A stretch of 64,000 bases of DNA from Erythroxylum novogranatense (GCA_029891385.1 CM057224.1:39251005-39315004), one strand, 5' to 3'. Positions 49,217 to 62,929 are shown, counted from the first letter of the stretch. Numbers and translations are program-made. Notes: generated by a model from the letters alone, not told the origin.

Positions 49217-51499
49217 ATGGTAAATTCCAATTTCTTTGATGATTTGATTTGTTTTCTTCTTCGCGAATTTCTCTGTTCTGAATATAATTCCTAATGTTCT
49301 CGCAAAATATGCGGTGGCGTTAGGGTTCGCATATCTGACTATTTCGATCAATAATCTTCCATTTCTTTTCGTATTTTTGGCAACTACTTTTTCTTTTTGA
49401 GGTATTCGATCTGATTAGTATAATGTTGGAGTCCGAAATTTGCCCTGAATAGGCTAACCCGGACGAGAGAAGGGTGGATAAGTTGCTACTTGGTGCTTGA
49501 TAATCATTAATAACTGATTTCTTAATTGGAAATCTTATAATGAGAGTTGGATTGTTTTTCAGTACCCCTGAGGCTTCTGCATCCACTTCCCAAACATTCA
49601 CACTTTGATTTCGTTCTTTGTTCTTTCATTTTTTCCTTCACTCCTGTTTTGGGCATGCCGCTTGTGAAGCTCTCTTGTTAATTAGGAGTTTTCTAATCTT
49701 AGATTAGTGATTTGCTTGTATTTAAAGTTGAAATTCTGCACCTACAGTTTTTTCTCTTCTTGTGCAGGCTAATAGGCACACCATTATTCTTTTGCAGCAT
49801 TCTCCAAATAGAGCAAGTAGAACTTTTATGGATTACGGTTCAATTAGTCAAGCTATGGATGGTATGCAGTACAATGCTTCCTAGCAATCATTCTATAAGT
49901 TGTCTCATTATCATTGTCTATGTTCATTCCCCTTTAACATTGTACTACTGAAAATTGCAAGTTTGTAATGTCTGATTCGTTGGTAATTGCCATGAGTGCT
50001 TCTCAATGGTATCTTGAAGTTCTGGGTGAATTTGATGTCTTGTGAGCCTTGCGGGTTTACATTGTGATTCCGAATATCTTCTTGGATGATACACTGATAC
50101 CATGAGAAAGCTTGCCTTTGGGGTGACTCATTGCTAGTATGGATCTAAGAGAAGCTACTACTTTTCAAGTATCTTCACCTTCTATTTACACTACAAGATT
50201 TACTATCATTGCTTTTATTTAAACACATACATGTCCTGCTTGAATTGAAGAAATCCGTCCACAAAATTTTGTATCTTATCTTCTTCTCATTGGTCTCTGA
50301 TGAGATTTAAATTACCATATTTGCAGCCTGTTTTAGATCGATTAGTTGCCAATTAGATACTTGCTATACATCTTTTTGCTTAATATTTTAATAGCGTTTT
50401 CTTTCTTGGATCCTCTCTCCAAACTTCATGACCCTTTTCTACTACATTTGTTTGATCCATTTGTCAGTAATGAAGGTGATGAATAATTGCTTCAGCAAAT
50501 CATGCTCAGGATTATCTACTCTTTGGATATATGTGATCAGATTGGATTATCCTTACTAGTTTGGGGCACTTCTTTTGGGTCTTATAGGTATTTGTGGACT
50601 ATATGAAAGGAAGCTTAAGGAGATACATCCAGCCCATGCAAACATCTCTTATGACATTTCAGATCTCTACAACTTCATTGATGGACTTGCGGACATGAGC
50701 GCATTAGTGTATCTTCCCTTTCCCTGTCTCTCATCTCCTTTCTGTTTTTGCATTTGTTTGCTCATATGTTCTGCACACTGCAATGTTCCTAAGATACTGC
50801 AATTGAACTAATAAGCAATCCTGTATCTAAAGCAAAGCTTAAGGGATGGCATATATGGCTTGCATTCAGCCTTAAAGAAGAAAGAAATTGTTTATATATA
50901 TGAAGATTGGGAAACTACAGGTCAAACGTGGGATTTCTACTTGAACTTTTCACAAAATATCTAAGTAAATCCCTACCATTATCGTTGTTACTATTTTGTA
51001 CCATAATGTTATTAAAAAGGTACTCATTGCACCTTAAATAAGGTGGAAACGTGGTACCAAAAATAATAACAGAGTTTTATATAGACCTTTTATGGAACGT
51101 CGAGATACAAATTTCATCTTTGATTTATGTCTAAAGAAATCAATTTTAAAATCACGCTAACATTTGGTGGGTTCAGATAGACCAATTGTGACACAACATA
51201 TGCCAAGTTAACAACGTAGTTATTAGGAATTGACAAAATTATAACTCTGTTAGGATTTAGAATTTTACTAATACTGTTTTTAAAAAGTTAAGGTGCAACG
51301 TGATACATAAATAATTGTGGGGGTTTATTTATACTTTTTGAAAGATAATGACTTCATGGTCATTGTGGTGTGGTTACTTGTATGACTTGATGTTCATTTG
51401 GCTTGCAGTTATGATCACTCCGTCCAGGCGTATTTACCGTATGACAGGCAGTGGATCAAGCAGCGTACATTTCAGCACCTTAAGAAACTGGCGCATTGA
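49217..51499 (+). CDS. ERH: Enhancer of rudimentary homolog (four exons, intact)
   Basis: Coding exons are 49217-49219 (ATG only), 49768-49861, 50588-50708 and 51409-51499, stop TGA at 51497-51499. All three introns are GT-AG and phases join perfectly, giving 102 residues, the usual length of plant ERH. Exon 2 gives ANRHTIILLQHSPNRASRTF and ends in AMDG. Exon 3 begins ICGLYERKLKEIHP and contains DISDLYNFIDGLADMSALV. Exon 4 gives YDHSVQAYLPYDRQWIKQRT and ends FQHLKKLAH. ERH is a small conserved nuclear protein linked to RNA processing in other eukaryotes. No frame errors are seen, so it is probably functional. Exon 1 lies just before GTAAATTCC. There is no clear TATA box upstream and no AATAAA within the next 250 bp. 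Intron 3 contains a non-autonomous transposon-like inverted repeat. Confidence 0.96.
50940..51347. mobile_element. Non-autonomous inverted-repeat element in ERH intron 3
   Basis: The left arm (about 50940-51090) contains ATCTAAGTAAATCCCTACC, TTGCACCTTA and AACAGAGTT. The right arm (about 51215-51347) carries the complements in reverse order (AACTCTGTT, TAAGGTGCAA, GGGGGTTTATTTATACTT). Arms of about 130 to 150 bp with mismatches and a short centre fit a long-TIR MITE. Superfamily is unknown and no target duplication was established. Confidence 0.65.
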
Positions 51500-53279
51500 G
51501 TAAACTACGTAAGTTATGTAAACTAATTAGCACCTATATTTCATCCGAAAAGATTACAGCTGGAGGAGGTCAAGTATTTAAAGGTTGTTTGATGCCACAG
51601 TCGTACCCTGTATTTGTGTTCCTCGCACATTTCTCCACTTGCCGAGTGCAAGTGACAATTATTGTAGCACTCGGCTCTTAGGACTAAAGTATTGATGAAG
51701 ACGCACAGTCCTTGTTGATGTTGAAACAATATAAGTCATAAACTAGAATTTCTGCACCGTTTTGTTTTGATGTCATTTAAATATTTACATTGTATTTAAA
51801 TTAATATAAGTAATTATAGAATATGTAAATATTAGTTTTACTAATATAATTATTTTATAAAGGTTTTATATTAAATTAGTAAGTGTAATGTTTTATAGAA
51901 ATAAATTTTAATTTATAATATTGTATTTTCAATATCTCTATGTCATTTAAATATATCTAAATCTAAAATAAAATTTAAATTTTTGGTTAAATGTTAAACA
52001 AATTAATTACTTACATATTCATATTTAGATATTAAATAAAAATTAATATTTTAAATTTTAAATTTTATCTAATAACATATTAAAGAATATTAATGTTTGA
52101 TAAATTATAATTATCTTTTTAAAGTTTTATCAATTCCTTTCATAATTAACAAATTATAAAAATAAATCAGTATTAACTATTTCTTAAAAATGCTTAATCA
52201 ATGTTGGTACGTAACTAATAATAATCATTTAGTAATAAATAACATGAAAAATATAATTGGAATTAAAATTTTCACTGTTTATATAAAACAAAAATTTTCA
52301 TACTTGTGTTCAGTTATGAAGATCAAATAGTATTTAGATATAAAGAAAGAATTTCAGCAACTACTAATGAAATTATAATTATTATTTATAATATATATTT
52401 TGAGGAACTAAGTAAAAATTAAATATTATAAATTTAAAAGATATAACTTAAGAAGTCTATACATTTCTGATAGTATATAAATGTAGAAAATAATTAAAAC
52501 AATTATTGAACTACATAAATAATATATTTAGAGTCAAGTTTACTTTTACAAATAAATACTATTCTTTTATTTTGTGATTCTTTAATGACAGAATAAAATT
52601 TTAATATTTTAAGTTCAAAATTAAATCATTTATATTTAATTTTATTTTCGAATATATATAAAGTCAAGAAAATACAATACATTGTAATATGAATCTTCCG
52701 TAGGTATATTTATTTTGTATGTATTGTTACTTTTATGAAATCGAAAAGAACTTTTATTATTGTATAAATCTAATAATTAAATATCTACTCAATTTTGATT
52801 TGATTTCATAAATGCAATTGTTAATTTATTAATTGACTTATATAAAATATACAATTTATAACTTGTTGTTTGGAAACAAAATTATTTAATATATGATTAA
52901 TCGTTTAAGCATAAGATCTAATATATAATTAAATCATTTAATATATGCAATAATTAAATAATTTAAAATCATTTAATAATGATTTTGTTTATAAAGTTGT
53001 TAAATAGAGGTTGCAAAGTAGGTATAATTATTTTTATTGAACTTCTTATGCTGCACATTATATTAACATGATGTTGAAAAATATAAGAGATCATAAATAC
53101 TTTCTTATAATTGATGAAATTTTCTAATAAACAAGAAAAGTGACCAAGTTCATCTATAATCATGCATGGATCATAAATTTGATACAAAAGGGTTTCACCG
53201 ATGGTTGGACCTTATGTCAGCTTGTTATTACATGATTTGTCACTAATTTCTTATCACTTCAGTGCTCTGTTCTAATGAA
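51500..53279. other. ERH 3' flank and very AT-rich non-coding DNA
   Basis: About 250 bp likely hold the 3' UTR. From about 51750 to 53200 the sequence is extremely AT-rich, with no coding or repeat family that I can name. Confidence 0.6.
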
Positions 53280-54060
53280 GAAGGAGCTACTACAAATGTT
53301 TCAAAGTGATAAGTAAATTGTATCTTACTATACCAAGTCTAATGTTGGAATGGAGATTTTTACAATTATACTTGAAGATCATGAATTTTGATCTTAATGT
53401 CAATTTCTTGTTTAAGTTTGTAAGCCTTTAGTGAGAATACTTTATTTAGTTGATAGTGAAGAGAAGGAAATAATGAGCTATTTTTATAATGTTATTAAGA
53501 GGGTGAAGGAAGCAATCAAGTCCAATTTGAAAAATAGGTCTTCTTTGCATATATCTTATTTTGGAGTCATCAATAAAAGATAGAAAAAGCAACTTTACAC
53601 TCCATTATTTGTAGTTGGAGCTTTTTTTAATCCTAGTTTCTATTTTAGACCAAGTTTTACCAAAAACAACTAAAGTTAACAGGGGAATGTTATTAATTAT
53701 CACAACAATTTTTTCATATGAGATAACGCAAGATCTCCTTGACTTACAAATAGACGTATTTAAGGATGTGTCTAATAATATTAGGATGTCCATTGCAATT
53801 CTTCAAAGAGAAAATTTTAATCTAGGTATATATTTCTTCACTTTTGTTACTTGTTTAAATTAATCATCACTTTATTTTATTTATAGGGTTCTTTTATTGT
53901 CTTATAATTACTTGGTGAGACTAGTTCAAAGTGATATTCCAAAATTACAAAGGTATGCGTTCAAATTTTGAATCAATACATGAGTATAACAGATGTGAAA
54001 AAATTGAGTATATTTGAATTCATCAATTTCAAGAAAATGAATGAATTTGAACATAAATAT
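53280..54060 (+). pseudogene. hAT-superfamily transposase remnant (DUF659/dimerisation type)
   Basis: Recognisable blocks are EIFTIILEDHEF (near 53350), KPLVRILYLVDSEEKEIMSY then VKEAIKSNLKNRSSLH (53423-53570), and KKQLYTPLFVVGAFFNPSFYF (53585-53650). The ITQDLLDLQIDVFKD region (53730) follows, then after a possible decayed intron YLVRLVQSDIPKLQRYAFK (about 53910). The C-terminal dimerisation block SIFEFINFKKMNEFEH is near 54008-54055. The arrangement matches plant hAT transposases. Multiple stops and frame changes are present and terminal inverted repeats were not found. Confidence 0.82.
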
Positions 54061-54989
54061 TGAATGATTTAGACTTTGTTCAATACAAGATAAAGTTTCT
54101 AGATAGCTATGTTGTGATCATTATTAAGTTGAATAAATTTTTACAATTTCTTAACAATTTAATTTTATTTGTTTACTAAGACTCTTAATAAAATAAGTAG
54201 TTATGTAGATCCAGTTTGTCTTGACCATATCAATTGTTTTAGGAACCAAGTTTAATAAATGATAGTGACTTTAAAGAAAATCTTAAATAAAAGGTATTGA
54301 CATGTCATTTGGTTCAACAATTTTAATAATAATGATGATAGGACTCCTCTCAATGATAAAGATTTTTACCAAATAAAGATTGTGGTTAATCCGATTAGAG
54401 TGGATGTTTGATTGAATGAAATCCAAGATTTTATTATTTATTCTCTTTTCTTTTAATTTCACTTATATTTGATTTATATGTTAAATTTTCCATGTGCAAC
54501 ATAAATATAAAATTTTTAACAATGAGTATTTTTTCAGGTTTTACTTCTAATTGTTTATGTTTCTCAAAGATGAACTTTTGTTGTAAATTGTAATGCTTAT
54601 AGAGTTATAAACCTATATTATTCTTACTACGTGATGTTTTGATGTAATTATTCTTTTTATATGATACAAATTGTAATATTTTAAATATTTTGTATTATTT
54701 TTAATTTTATGTTTGTGTGATAATTAATCGATCTTTTCTTATACTAATGGTTACTGTTTATATATGAAATATGTGAAAGTAATGTTAATAAGAATAAAGA
54801 TATTGTTGTTACTTTAAATTTATATTATTATAAGTTTTAGAGTCAAACTTGATGTAAAATTAAGAATTATATAACAAAATATATTTAGATACTATTTTGT
54901 AATTTTTTAAATTACTCAAAATAGTACCTAATATTGATCGAAATCTGATACCAAAACTGGTATGGTATTCATGATATTAAGGATGTGGA
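54061..54989. other. AT-rich DNA between hAT and pararetrovirus remnants
   Basis: It may include the end of the hAT element. A weak block near 54200-54240 (DPVCLDHINCF) could be the last part of its coding region. Nothing else recognised. Confidence 0.45.
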
Positions 54990-57672
54990 TAATGTACGAG
55001 CATAACCAATACACCAGCATTCGAAGCCTACAACTCAACCACTTCAGGATTGTGGTTTACGTTTGATGATATTCCACTGACCAAATGAGGAGACGTGCTA
55101 CATGCATTTGGAGTATGGATTGACCTACAAATGACTAGGCTATAAGCTACTCTTAAAGAAACCTTAATGGAATTTTTCTCTAGAATGACTGAAAACTTGC
55201 GATAATAGTTTTAAAGTCTAGGAAAATATAGGGGGCTTTGGGTTGTTAAGCTTCCTCGGGCCTTTAGAGGCATTTTTAGAAAATATTTGAGATATATTAC
55301 ATGTTAAACAAATTCAACGTTAACGATGTTCATCTCAAGTATACATTTATTTCCTCTTTGACCGATGAACTACAACCAGAGTAATGGAGAATGATAAACT
55401 CCCAGTATCGTGGCATTATAGAAATCTCATTAGGAGATATATATCAACAAACTCTGGCTACTGTCGTCAAATTACGTGAACAAAAAAAATTCTTCAAGAC
55501 GATGATGTCAGAAAAATCACACTTCAGATAGGCCTATAAAAAGCCATACTTGAAGGTTAAATGTAAGAAAATAGTAGGATGCTCTTGTAAGAAAAAGTCC
55601 CATTTTCACAAAACAAGACTGAAAGAACATTTACGTCCTCATAGAAGGAAAAGGAGAATTTTCATATTGTTTAAGAAGAGATCTCCTAGATTTAAGAAGT
55701 TAGATCAATGTTGTCTTTGTGGAAAACCTAGATTTAAGATGTTGAGTCCATATTTTAAGAGCAAATAAGTGAACATGAAGACAATCAATTTGCAGTCCCT
55801 TTTTACGAATCTACTAAAGGAGAAGATGATTCTTCTGCTGAAGGAGAAAATTCAATATTATGATGAACAAGCCTTGCCTAAAAGTAAACTCTAAGGTAAA
55901 GGTTACATCATATACCAGACCTTACGTAGAAAGACAACTTCTAATGAGCAAATACCATTACCCTATCAAGGCTATAGGATATATGGACACAAGCTCGTGT
56001 AAGAGTGTAATTAAGCATAAGTCCTTCCCCTTAAAGCATGGAAATCTCATCAAGGAAACTTCACCGCTACAGATGGAAAATCTTTTAAGATTGATCTCAT
56101 AACTAAAGGAAAAATTGGAATAAAATTCTACCCAAACTAAATTATATGGACAAAAGTTCTTGGAAACAATCTCCTAAGGATAGATGTATTGACTCGGATC
56201 CATATCTATTGTTAAGTAAAGAAATTACAAATCTTACTTTAAGGCATAAGATTTAAACAGTTCCTCCAACCCTAAACTAATATCTCCAACATATTTGAGC
56301 TCGAAGAAGTTCCCTAAGAATATGGAAGTATAAGAGATCAATTAACGTCATATTGTCCTTAGAGTCGTGATTAATTCAATCACCTAAATCCTTTATGAAA
56401 AAATCCAAAATTCTTTGTATAATTGTAATCCAAAAGAAATTAAGATATTAATCCTACTAGCTAGGACCACTCATCCAGGAATGATTCCAATGGACTTGGC
56501 TCTAGCAATAGAAGAATGCACAATCCTCCTAAGACAAGGATTAATTAAACTAATTAAGTTTGAATGAGGTTATCAAGCATTTTATATAGAAAAAAGATAA
56601 AACGTACTTGGGGAAAGAAAAGGGTTAGTGATTTATTACAAGCCATTAAACACTTTCCTCCATGATGTTAGGTTCTCTCTACCTAATATCAACACACAAA
56701 TATTATTCCTAAAAGAGGCCAAAGTTTTCTCAAAATTTATTCACAAAGCTGTATTTTGGAAGATAGGGATAAGGCCAACATATTAATATAAGACTACATT
56801 TTACATCTCAAATGCCTAATACCAATATACAGTCATGCCCTTTGAACTTAAGGTAACCCCTTCATTATTCTAAAAAGCAATGATAAAGATCTAAAAGCCC
56901 ATACTAGACAAGGCACTTGTCTATGATGATGATATCTTACTATTCTCAAAAGATATGGGTGAACATAAGGGCTTGTTGGAAAGATTTATGGACATCACCA
57001 AAAAAAATATAGGATAATGCTCTCAGACCAAAAAAATTCAGATTTATACTACACAAATAGACTTTTTGGTTATGAAATTCTATTATCGACATTACAAGCT
57101 AAGCCCACACATCACCAATAAAATGTTCAAGTTACCTGATGAGAAGCTCACAACAAAGCAAATCCAACAATTCTTGGATATTATTAATTATATTTGAGAT
57201 ATTACTGACTACACCACCCAACTATCAAAACTCCTAAAAAAGAATCCTCCACTATAAGGAACAGAACAAACACGAGTAATACAATACTTAAAGAAAGTTT
57301 CCCATCATCTACCACCATTTAAGATTCCTGACAAATAAGAATGAATCTTATATACTAAAGCCATTAAAGAATATTAGGGGGTGCAGTCTTGATAAAAAGA
57401 TTGCATGGTAAAAGATTGTATTATGGTCATGCTAGTGGCCATATCAAGGAGTCAAAAAAATATTACCATAAGATATACAAAGAGTTTTATGCAATAATAA
57501 GGGATATAAAAGTTCAACTTCTACTTAGGTCCTTGCCATTTTACTATTGAAATGGATAACACATCCTCCCAAAGGTGTTAGACCCTAAGAAAAAGACCCT
57601 ACTAGACGGTCAATTGCCTAGATGAAAATTATGGTACTCTCGTTATAAATTCTTAGTTCGACATATAGAAGG
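54990..57672 (+). mobile_element. Endogenous plant pararetrovirus (Caulimoviridae), left part, broken
   Basis: In order: a coat-protein-like region with a lysine- and arginine-rich stretch (55550-55768) carrying a decayed CCHC site (CCLCGK, the later Cys and His lost); a mixed region; RT around 56450-57000 with its active-site motif seen as YDDDILLFSK near 56925; and RNase H-like sequence up to 57667. Reading frames are interrupted many times, and no movement protein was identified. The order coat, RT, RNase H without integrase, in a plant genome, points to an integrated caulimovirid, possibly Florendovirus-like. It is a dead copy. The left edge is uncertain. Confidence 0.75.
57668..57672. 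repeat. Target site duplication GAAGG, left copy
   Basis: Repeats at 63241-63245, flanking the solo LTR at its TG and CA ends. Confidence 0.93.
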
Positions 57673-60299
57673 TGTTGAACTCCGAACTTTTGATGAAAAT
57701 TAGAAATATTAAAATGAATTTAAGTGAGAAAGAAATTGGTGAGAAAATTATGAATTTAAGGAAATTTGATGAAATTAAAAAAAAATTATGAGAAAAGAAT
57801 TGTTTAATTTTGAGGACTTTGATATTTGAGTGAACTTATATGGATTATGAGAAGAAAGTGGATGAGTTGATTGAAATGAAGGTAAATAGCAAAAATTAAA
57901 AAGAAAAAGTGTGAAAATTTGAAGAATTTAGAAAGTTTGACTTTTGGAGATAAAATGTTTGACTTGAGAGTTGACTTTTTAATTTTAGAAGAATTTGAGA
58001 AAATGATCTTCTGAAAACTTGTAGTTTATGTCAAGAGCTTTTTGTAGCCATAAAGTTTGATATTTTTCGATATCGGAAGTGAGAGTTATGATCAGTCAAA
58101 GTTCGCTTGGAGTTTGACTTTTGAGGAAAAAGTTGACTTTTTGATTTAGGAAAAATTCGAGAAAATGATCAACATGAAAATTGTAGCTTCTGTCGAGAGC
58201 TTTTTGTGGACATAAAGTTTGCTATTTTTCGATGTCGGTATTGAAAGATATGAATTTCTGAAGATATGCTTTGTTTTGAAAATGCTATTAAGTATAGATT
58301 TGTGTGTTCTAGGTTTCGAGGCCACTAGTCGTATGGATTTAGTTTGAATTAGAGTAAGTGATCTTCATGAAAGTTTTAGATGATATTTTTATCTTTCCAT
58401 TGATATAAAGTTTGCAATTTTTCGATATCGGGCTAGGAGTTATGAGCGATTAAAAATTGGAAGTCGTTTAGGAAAAACTGTTTTGGATAGAATCTTTGAT
58501 TGAGTTTCCGACCTCTTTCGAGACCTAATTTGATTTTGAGTTCTTCATGGAAGTTGTAGAGCTTCCTTTGATATTTTTATTGACACCAAATTTGTCAAAT
58601 TCTGAGTTCGGGATCGAGAGATATGATTTTTGAAAAGTTCAGTTTTGAAGTTCCGATACTTTGTTTTTAATCCGATCCCTTTTGTAATCTTTTGTTTATA
58701 ATTCCTTCGTCCAACATCCGATTGATTTGATTCTCGAAGTGTTGGATTCCTAAGACGATTAATTTCATTTTCATGAAGAATTATGATTTTTAGGAGATTA
58801 AATGGAAAGAGATTGATTGAACCAAAGTAAGAGATTGGGTTATAGGTTATAAGTTGGATAATTGTCTGAACATGGTTCAGTATTTTGCGAAATTCGGGAG
58901 CTGTACAACTCCGATTGAGTTGGTTCTTGAGGGAAAATAAAGTTAAGATATAGGGCTACAACTCTTGTGAAGGGATCGAAATTTAGTTTCATCCCTAAGA
59001 TTGTTAATTTCTGGACTGAAGTTATGTTAATGTTCAGTCTCGAATTTTGTGAAGGTCCGATAGTATTTCGGCTATAACTTCTTCGTTTCTGATCCGAATT
59101 GAGCGCAGTCAGTGGCGTTGGATTCATATGATCTAGAGGAACAATTTTTATGAAGAAAGTTTGTCCAAATTATTTCGTTTAGATACTTGAAAACATGACG
59201 CAAGTAGTCAGTTTTTCAAAATCCTGTGCAGGGGCAATGGTGGAATATTGCTCAAATGGATGGGCAATTGGGTAATTGGCCACTCATTAAATGAAACACA
59301 AAAGTGGATGTCGTTTTAAACAACATAAAGCCACAAAGATGGGCTGGAGAGTCACGATTATTCTGGAAACAAAAGAAAGAAATAACAAGAAGAAGGGAGA
59401 AGAAGAAATGAAGAAGAGAATGAAGAATCGGTTATGGAGGGAAAGAAGAAGAGGGATGAAGCATCTGTTTTTTCAGGGATTTTTAAGCTAGATTTCGTGG
59501 GTTTTCAAGATAAAGACGTGGAAGAAGAAGGAAGCTTGTCTTGGAGCTCTCTAAATCCGAAAATGGTGGAAAAATGGTAAGTGAGAGAAAGTTGAGTTTT
59601 GAAATTTTTTATGAGTTTATGGTGTTAGATGGCTTGGAATGGTTATGGATTTAGTTTATCTATGATTAATTGAAGAGATTAAGCTATGATTGTGTTTAAT
59701 TTTGGAAATTTTTGAATTGAGGATTATACCCAAAATTGAAAATTGGAGATTTTTGAAATTGATGCTTTAGATAGTTTGGATTAGTGATGAATTTGAGATA
59801 TCCTAAGTTAATTTTGATGTTTATGCTTTAGGTGAAGTTTAATTTGAAAAATTGTAAATTGGGGGTTTAGGCCAAATTAAAAATTTGGAGATTTTGTGAA
59901 TTAATGGTGTAGAATCATCAATAATAGTAGAAATTGGTGAAATATGAAATCAATTTTGAAGAAATTGTGATTTATGGTATTGAATTTGTGTAAATTGGTT
60001 TAGGCCATTTTTGAAAATTGGGGATTTTCAAATTTGGAGATTTAAATAGCTTGAATTTATATAGAATTGGTGAATTCCTAAGTTAATTTTGAAGATTTTG
60101 TTATTTATGATGTGAATTTGGATGATTATGGTTTAGGTTTTGTTAAATTGGAAGAGAGAGAGAAGCAAAGGTCAAAGTGAAGCATTGGACAAGATGCTTG
60201 CATGGAAATAAGGTGGGTATCATATTTATTTACGAAATTATGAGCTTTGTAAGTGTTCTTGAAAAAAAAATCCGAAAGTGAAAGTGTTTGAAAATGTGT

Positions 60300-61480
60300 T
60301 GTTTCGGATATTGTAAATTTATTGTTTTGAATACTTTGATACAATTGAAATATTGATTGTTTGAGTTTTTTTTTAAAAAAAATTTAGAAGATGAATGCTT
60401 TGAAAGTTTACTGTGTATACTTTCGAAAAATCTAGAAGGAAAGTATTTCGATTTTATTAAGAAAATGTTTGAAAATTATAAATTCCAAATATTTGTGAAA
60501 ATATTTATTGAATATAGTTATGTAAAGATTTGAAAGCTTATGATTTCCGAATGTTTATGAAATAATACAAAAATGTTGTTTATAAAAGTAGTTGAAAATG
60601 ATGATTTCCGAACATTCTTGACGTTATTTATAAAATATGGTTTATCTAAGTTTATGATTTCCAAAAGTGTTTAAAAGTTTATGATTTTGAAATTGTTTAT
60701 AAAAGTGTTTTAAAATTATGATATCCAAAATTATTTATGTAAAGGTTTGAAATTTGGATTTCCGAATGATTTCGAGAAGGTGAAAGAAAGAAAGTATCAA
60801 TTTTGGTATTGATTTCAAATGGTTTGGAAAATTGCTCCAAGTTCTAAGTGTTTGAAAATTTGGATTTCAATATTTTGGAATTGATTTTAAAATCGTGTTT
60901 AAATAAAGGTTTGAAAGTGATTGTTTTGAAATCGTTTATAACATATCGCTACAAAAACGTTTGGAAACATTTATGATTTCGAATAGTTTCGGAATTAGTG
61001 ATAAAAGATTGGTTTTGTAAGATTTTTGAATGTTTCGAATTTGTTATAAAAATATTTCTTATGAAAATGTTTGGAAAATCATGATTTCTGACTGTTTTGG
61101 AAAGTAGGGAAAGCTATGATTTCCGAATGCTTTTGGGAATTAATTATAAAATATCGTTTATGTAATTGTTTGATTTTCGTTTGATGAAATTCTTTGCTTT
61201 CGGAATAACTTTAGAAATTTTGTTATATGTTCAATGATATGAGAAATTGAAACTTTCAATTTCGAAAGTTTTCAAAGGTTTTAAATATTGATAGATTTCG
61301 AGCATGTCTGGAATTACGAAAATTATTACAAAAGTTAGATTTATTGTTTCTAAAGGATTTTGGAAATTGATTTAAGAAAATTGTTATTCAGTATATTCGA
61401 AATTTTTAAGAAATTGTTATTTATGTTTTTGGAAAATCAAGGAGAGAAATGCTTTTGGAAATCGATTTAAGAAATTAAAA
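60300..61480. repeat. Degenerate repeat zone with ATGATTTCCGAATGTTT words
   Basis: Irregular recurrences, about every 50 to 80 bp, of TTTGAAAATTATGATTTCCGAA-like sequence with TTTATAAAAT between. No exact unit can be defined by eye. Confidence 0.7.
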
Positions 61481-62215
61481 TGATTAGTGATTTTTATTGT
61501 TTTGAATAAAAGGTGAAAATCGTGGTTTAAAATTTTGGATGAGAAATGTGTATTGTGATTTTAAATGTGTAAGAATTATGTTTCAAAGGAATTGATAAAG
61601 TTGTTATCTATTTTGTGTTGCATACTTGTTTGATGAATGATTGTGAATTTGATTGGTGCATTTGTATTTTTGCAATATGACATATGAAATTATGTGCTTA
61701 GTGAATGTGACTGTGTCTAGTAAGACACGACATGACAATGTGAAATTTCGAAAAGTACCTTCAACAAACTGTTTGTTTTAAGCATGAATATGTGAATTGT
61801 ATGGGTTTGGTCAGTCCCTCCGTAGAGTCGAGCACTGCCTCTCCTCGATAGCCTTCTCCCACGCCCAAGAAGTGGCTTAGGAGTTCGATTTGGACTCCTT
61901 CACATTCACTACCACACATGACCGCTATGCGAGAATGTGCAGTATATCCTGTTAGGACTGAAACCAAACTATTCTGTTATGTTATGTGATTTTGATTTTG
62001 TTTATGTGCGTGAAATTTCTCTTATGTGATGCATTCATGTTGAAATTTTGCATGATTTGTGAAAAGGTTGAGAACTTGAGAAATGAATTTCGGAAACTGT
62101 TTATGAATGTTTTGAAAAAAAAATTGAAAATGAGTCTTTGGATAAAATTTTTGAAGGGGAAAGGTTTGAAAAGAAGATTTTCGCTTATGTTTCATTTATA
62201 CATATGTTACCCACT

Positions 62216-62229
62216 GAGCTGTCAAGCTC
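62216..62229 (+). other. Conserved LTR hairpin (GAGCT-GTCA-AGCTC)
   Basis: GAGCTGTCAAGCTC is a 5-bp stem with a 4-base loop, followed by ACCCCACCTCTC and CCATCTCCAGG. Compared with 32610-32623, the inner stem pair is changed from T-A to C-G on both sides. Confidence 0.75.
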
Positions 62230-62929
62230 ACCCCACCTCTCATCCCCATCTCCAGGTTTCCAAGCAGGAGATTGGATGAAGACGGTCCAGATATCAGTTC
62301 TGCATGTGTCAGTAATAGAGTTCGTTGAGATTGTGGTTTTTGGTTTGATATCGTGGATTGAAAATGTCACTTTGGTATTGATGATGTATTTGAGTTAAGT
62401 TATGGAATTGAATTTATGTATGATAGTGGAATTGGATTATGTAAGTAGATCATGGTAGTTTATACGAATATGATTGAATTGTATTCGAATTGAAGTATGT
62501 ATAATGGATGGAGATTATGAAGTGCTTAGATATAGGATTGCGTTTCTGCTGGTGTGATGGATTCCGGACGGGAGGTCCGATGTTGACTTGTGTTGATTGG
62601 GATATGTATTAGAAGTGTATTTTTTTCCTTGCAGAAATTTTTAGACTGTCTAAATACAGTCGTTATGCTGCCCGATTTTCGATAAAATCAGTGTTACGGA
62701 AAAAGTCAAAAAAGAATTAGAATAAGTGTTTTACTCAAAAATGGAATTTTTGAGTTATTGCATGATTAAGAAGAATTAAGTGAGTTGAGATTTGTATATG
62801 GATGAATTTCCAAAAGTGGGAATTGTTGGTATTTGATTTGCATGAGATTGAATATGATAGTTAAAAAAAAAAATTATACCGGGTTTGGATAGTCTAGGTT
62901 TCCAACGCGAGTAAGTTTTCTTTGCTTTG

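Noticed and set aside
49320..49601. 93-codon frame, minus strand
   Set aside because: It lies in intron 1 of ERH and shows no recognisable domain.
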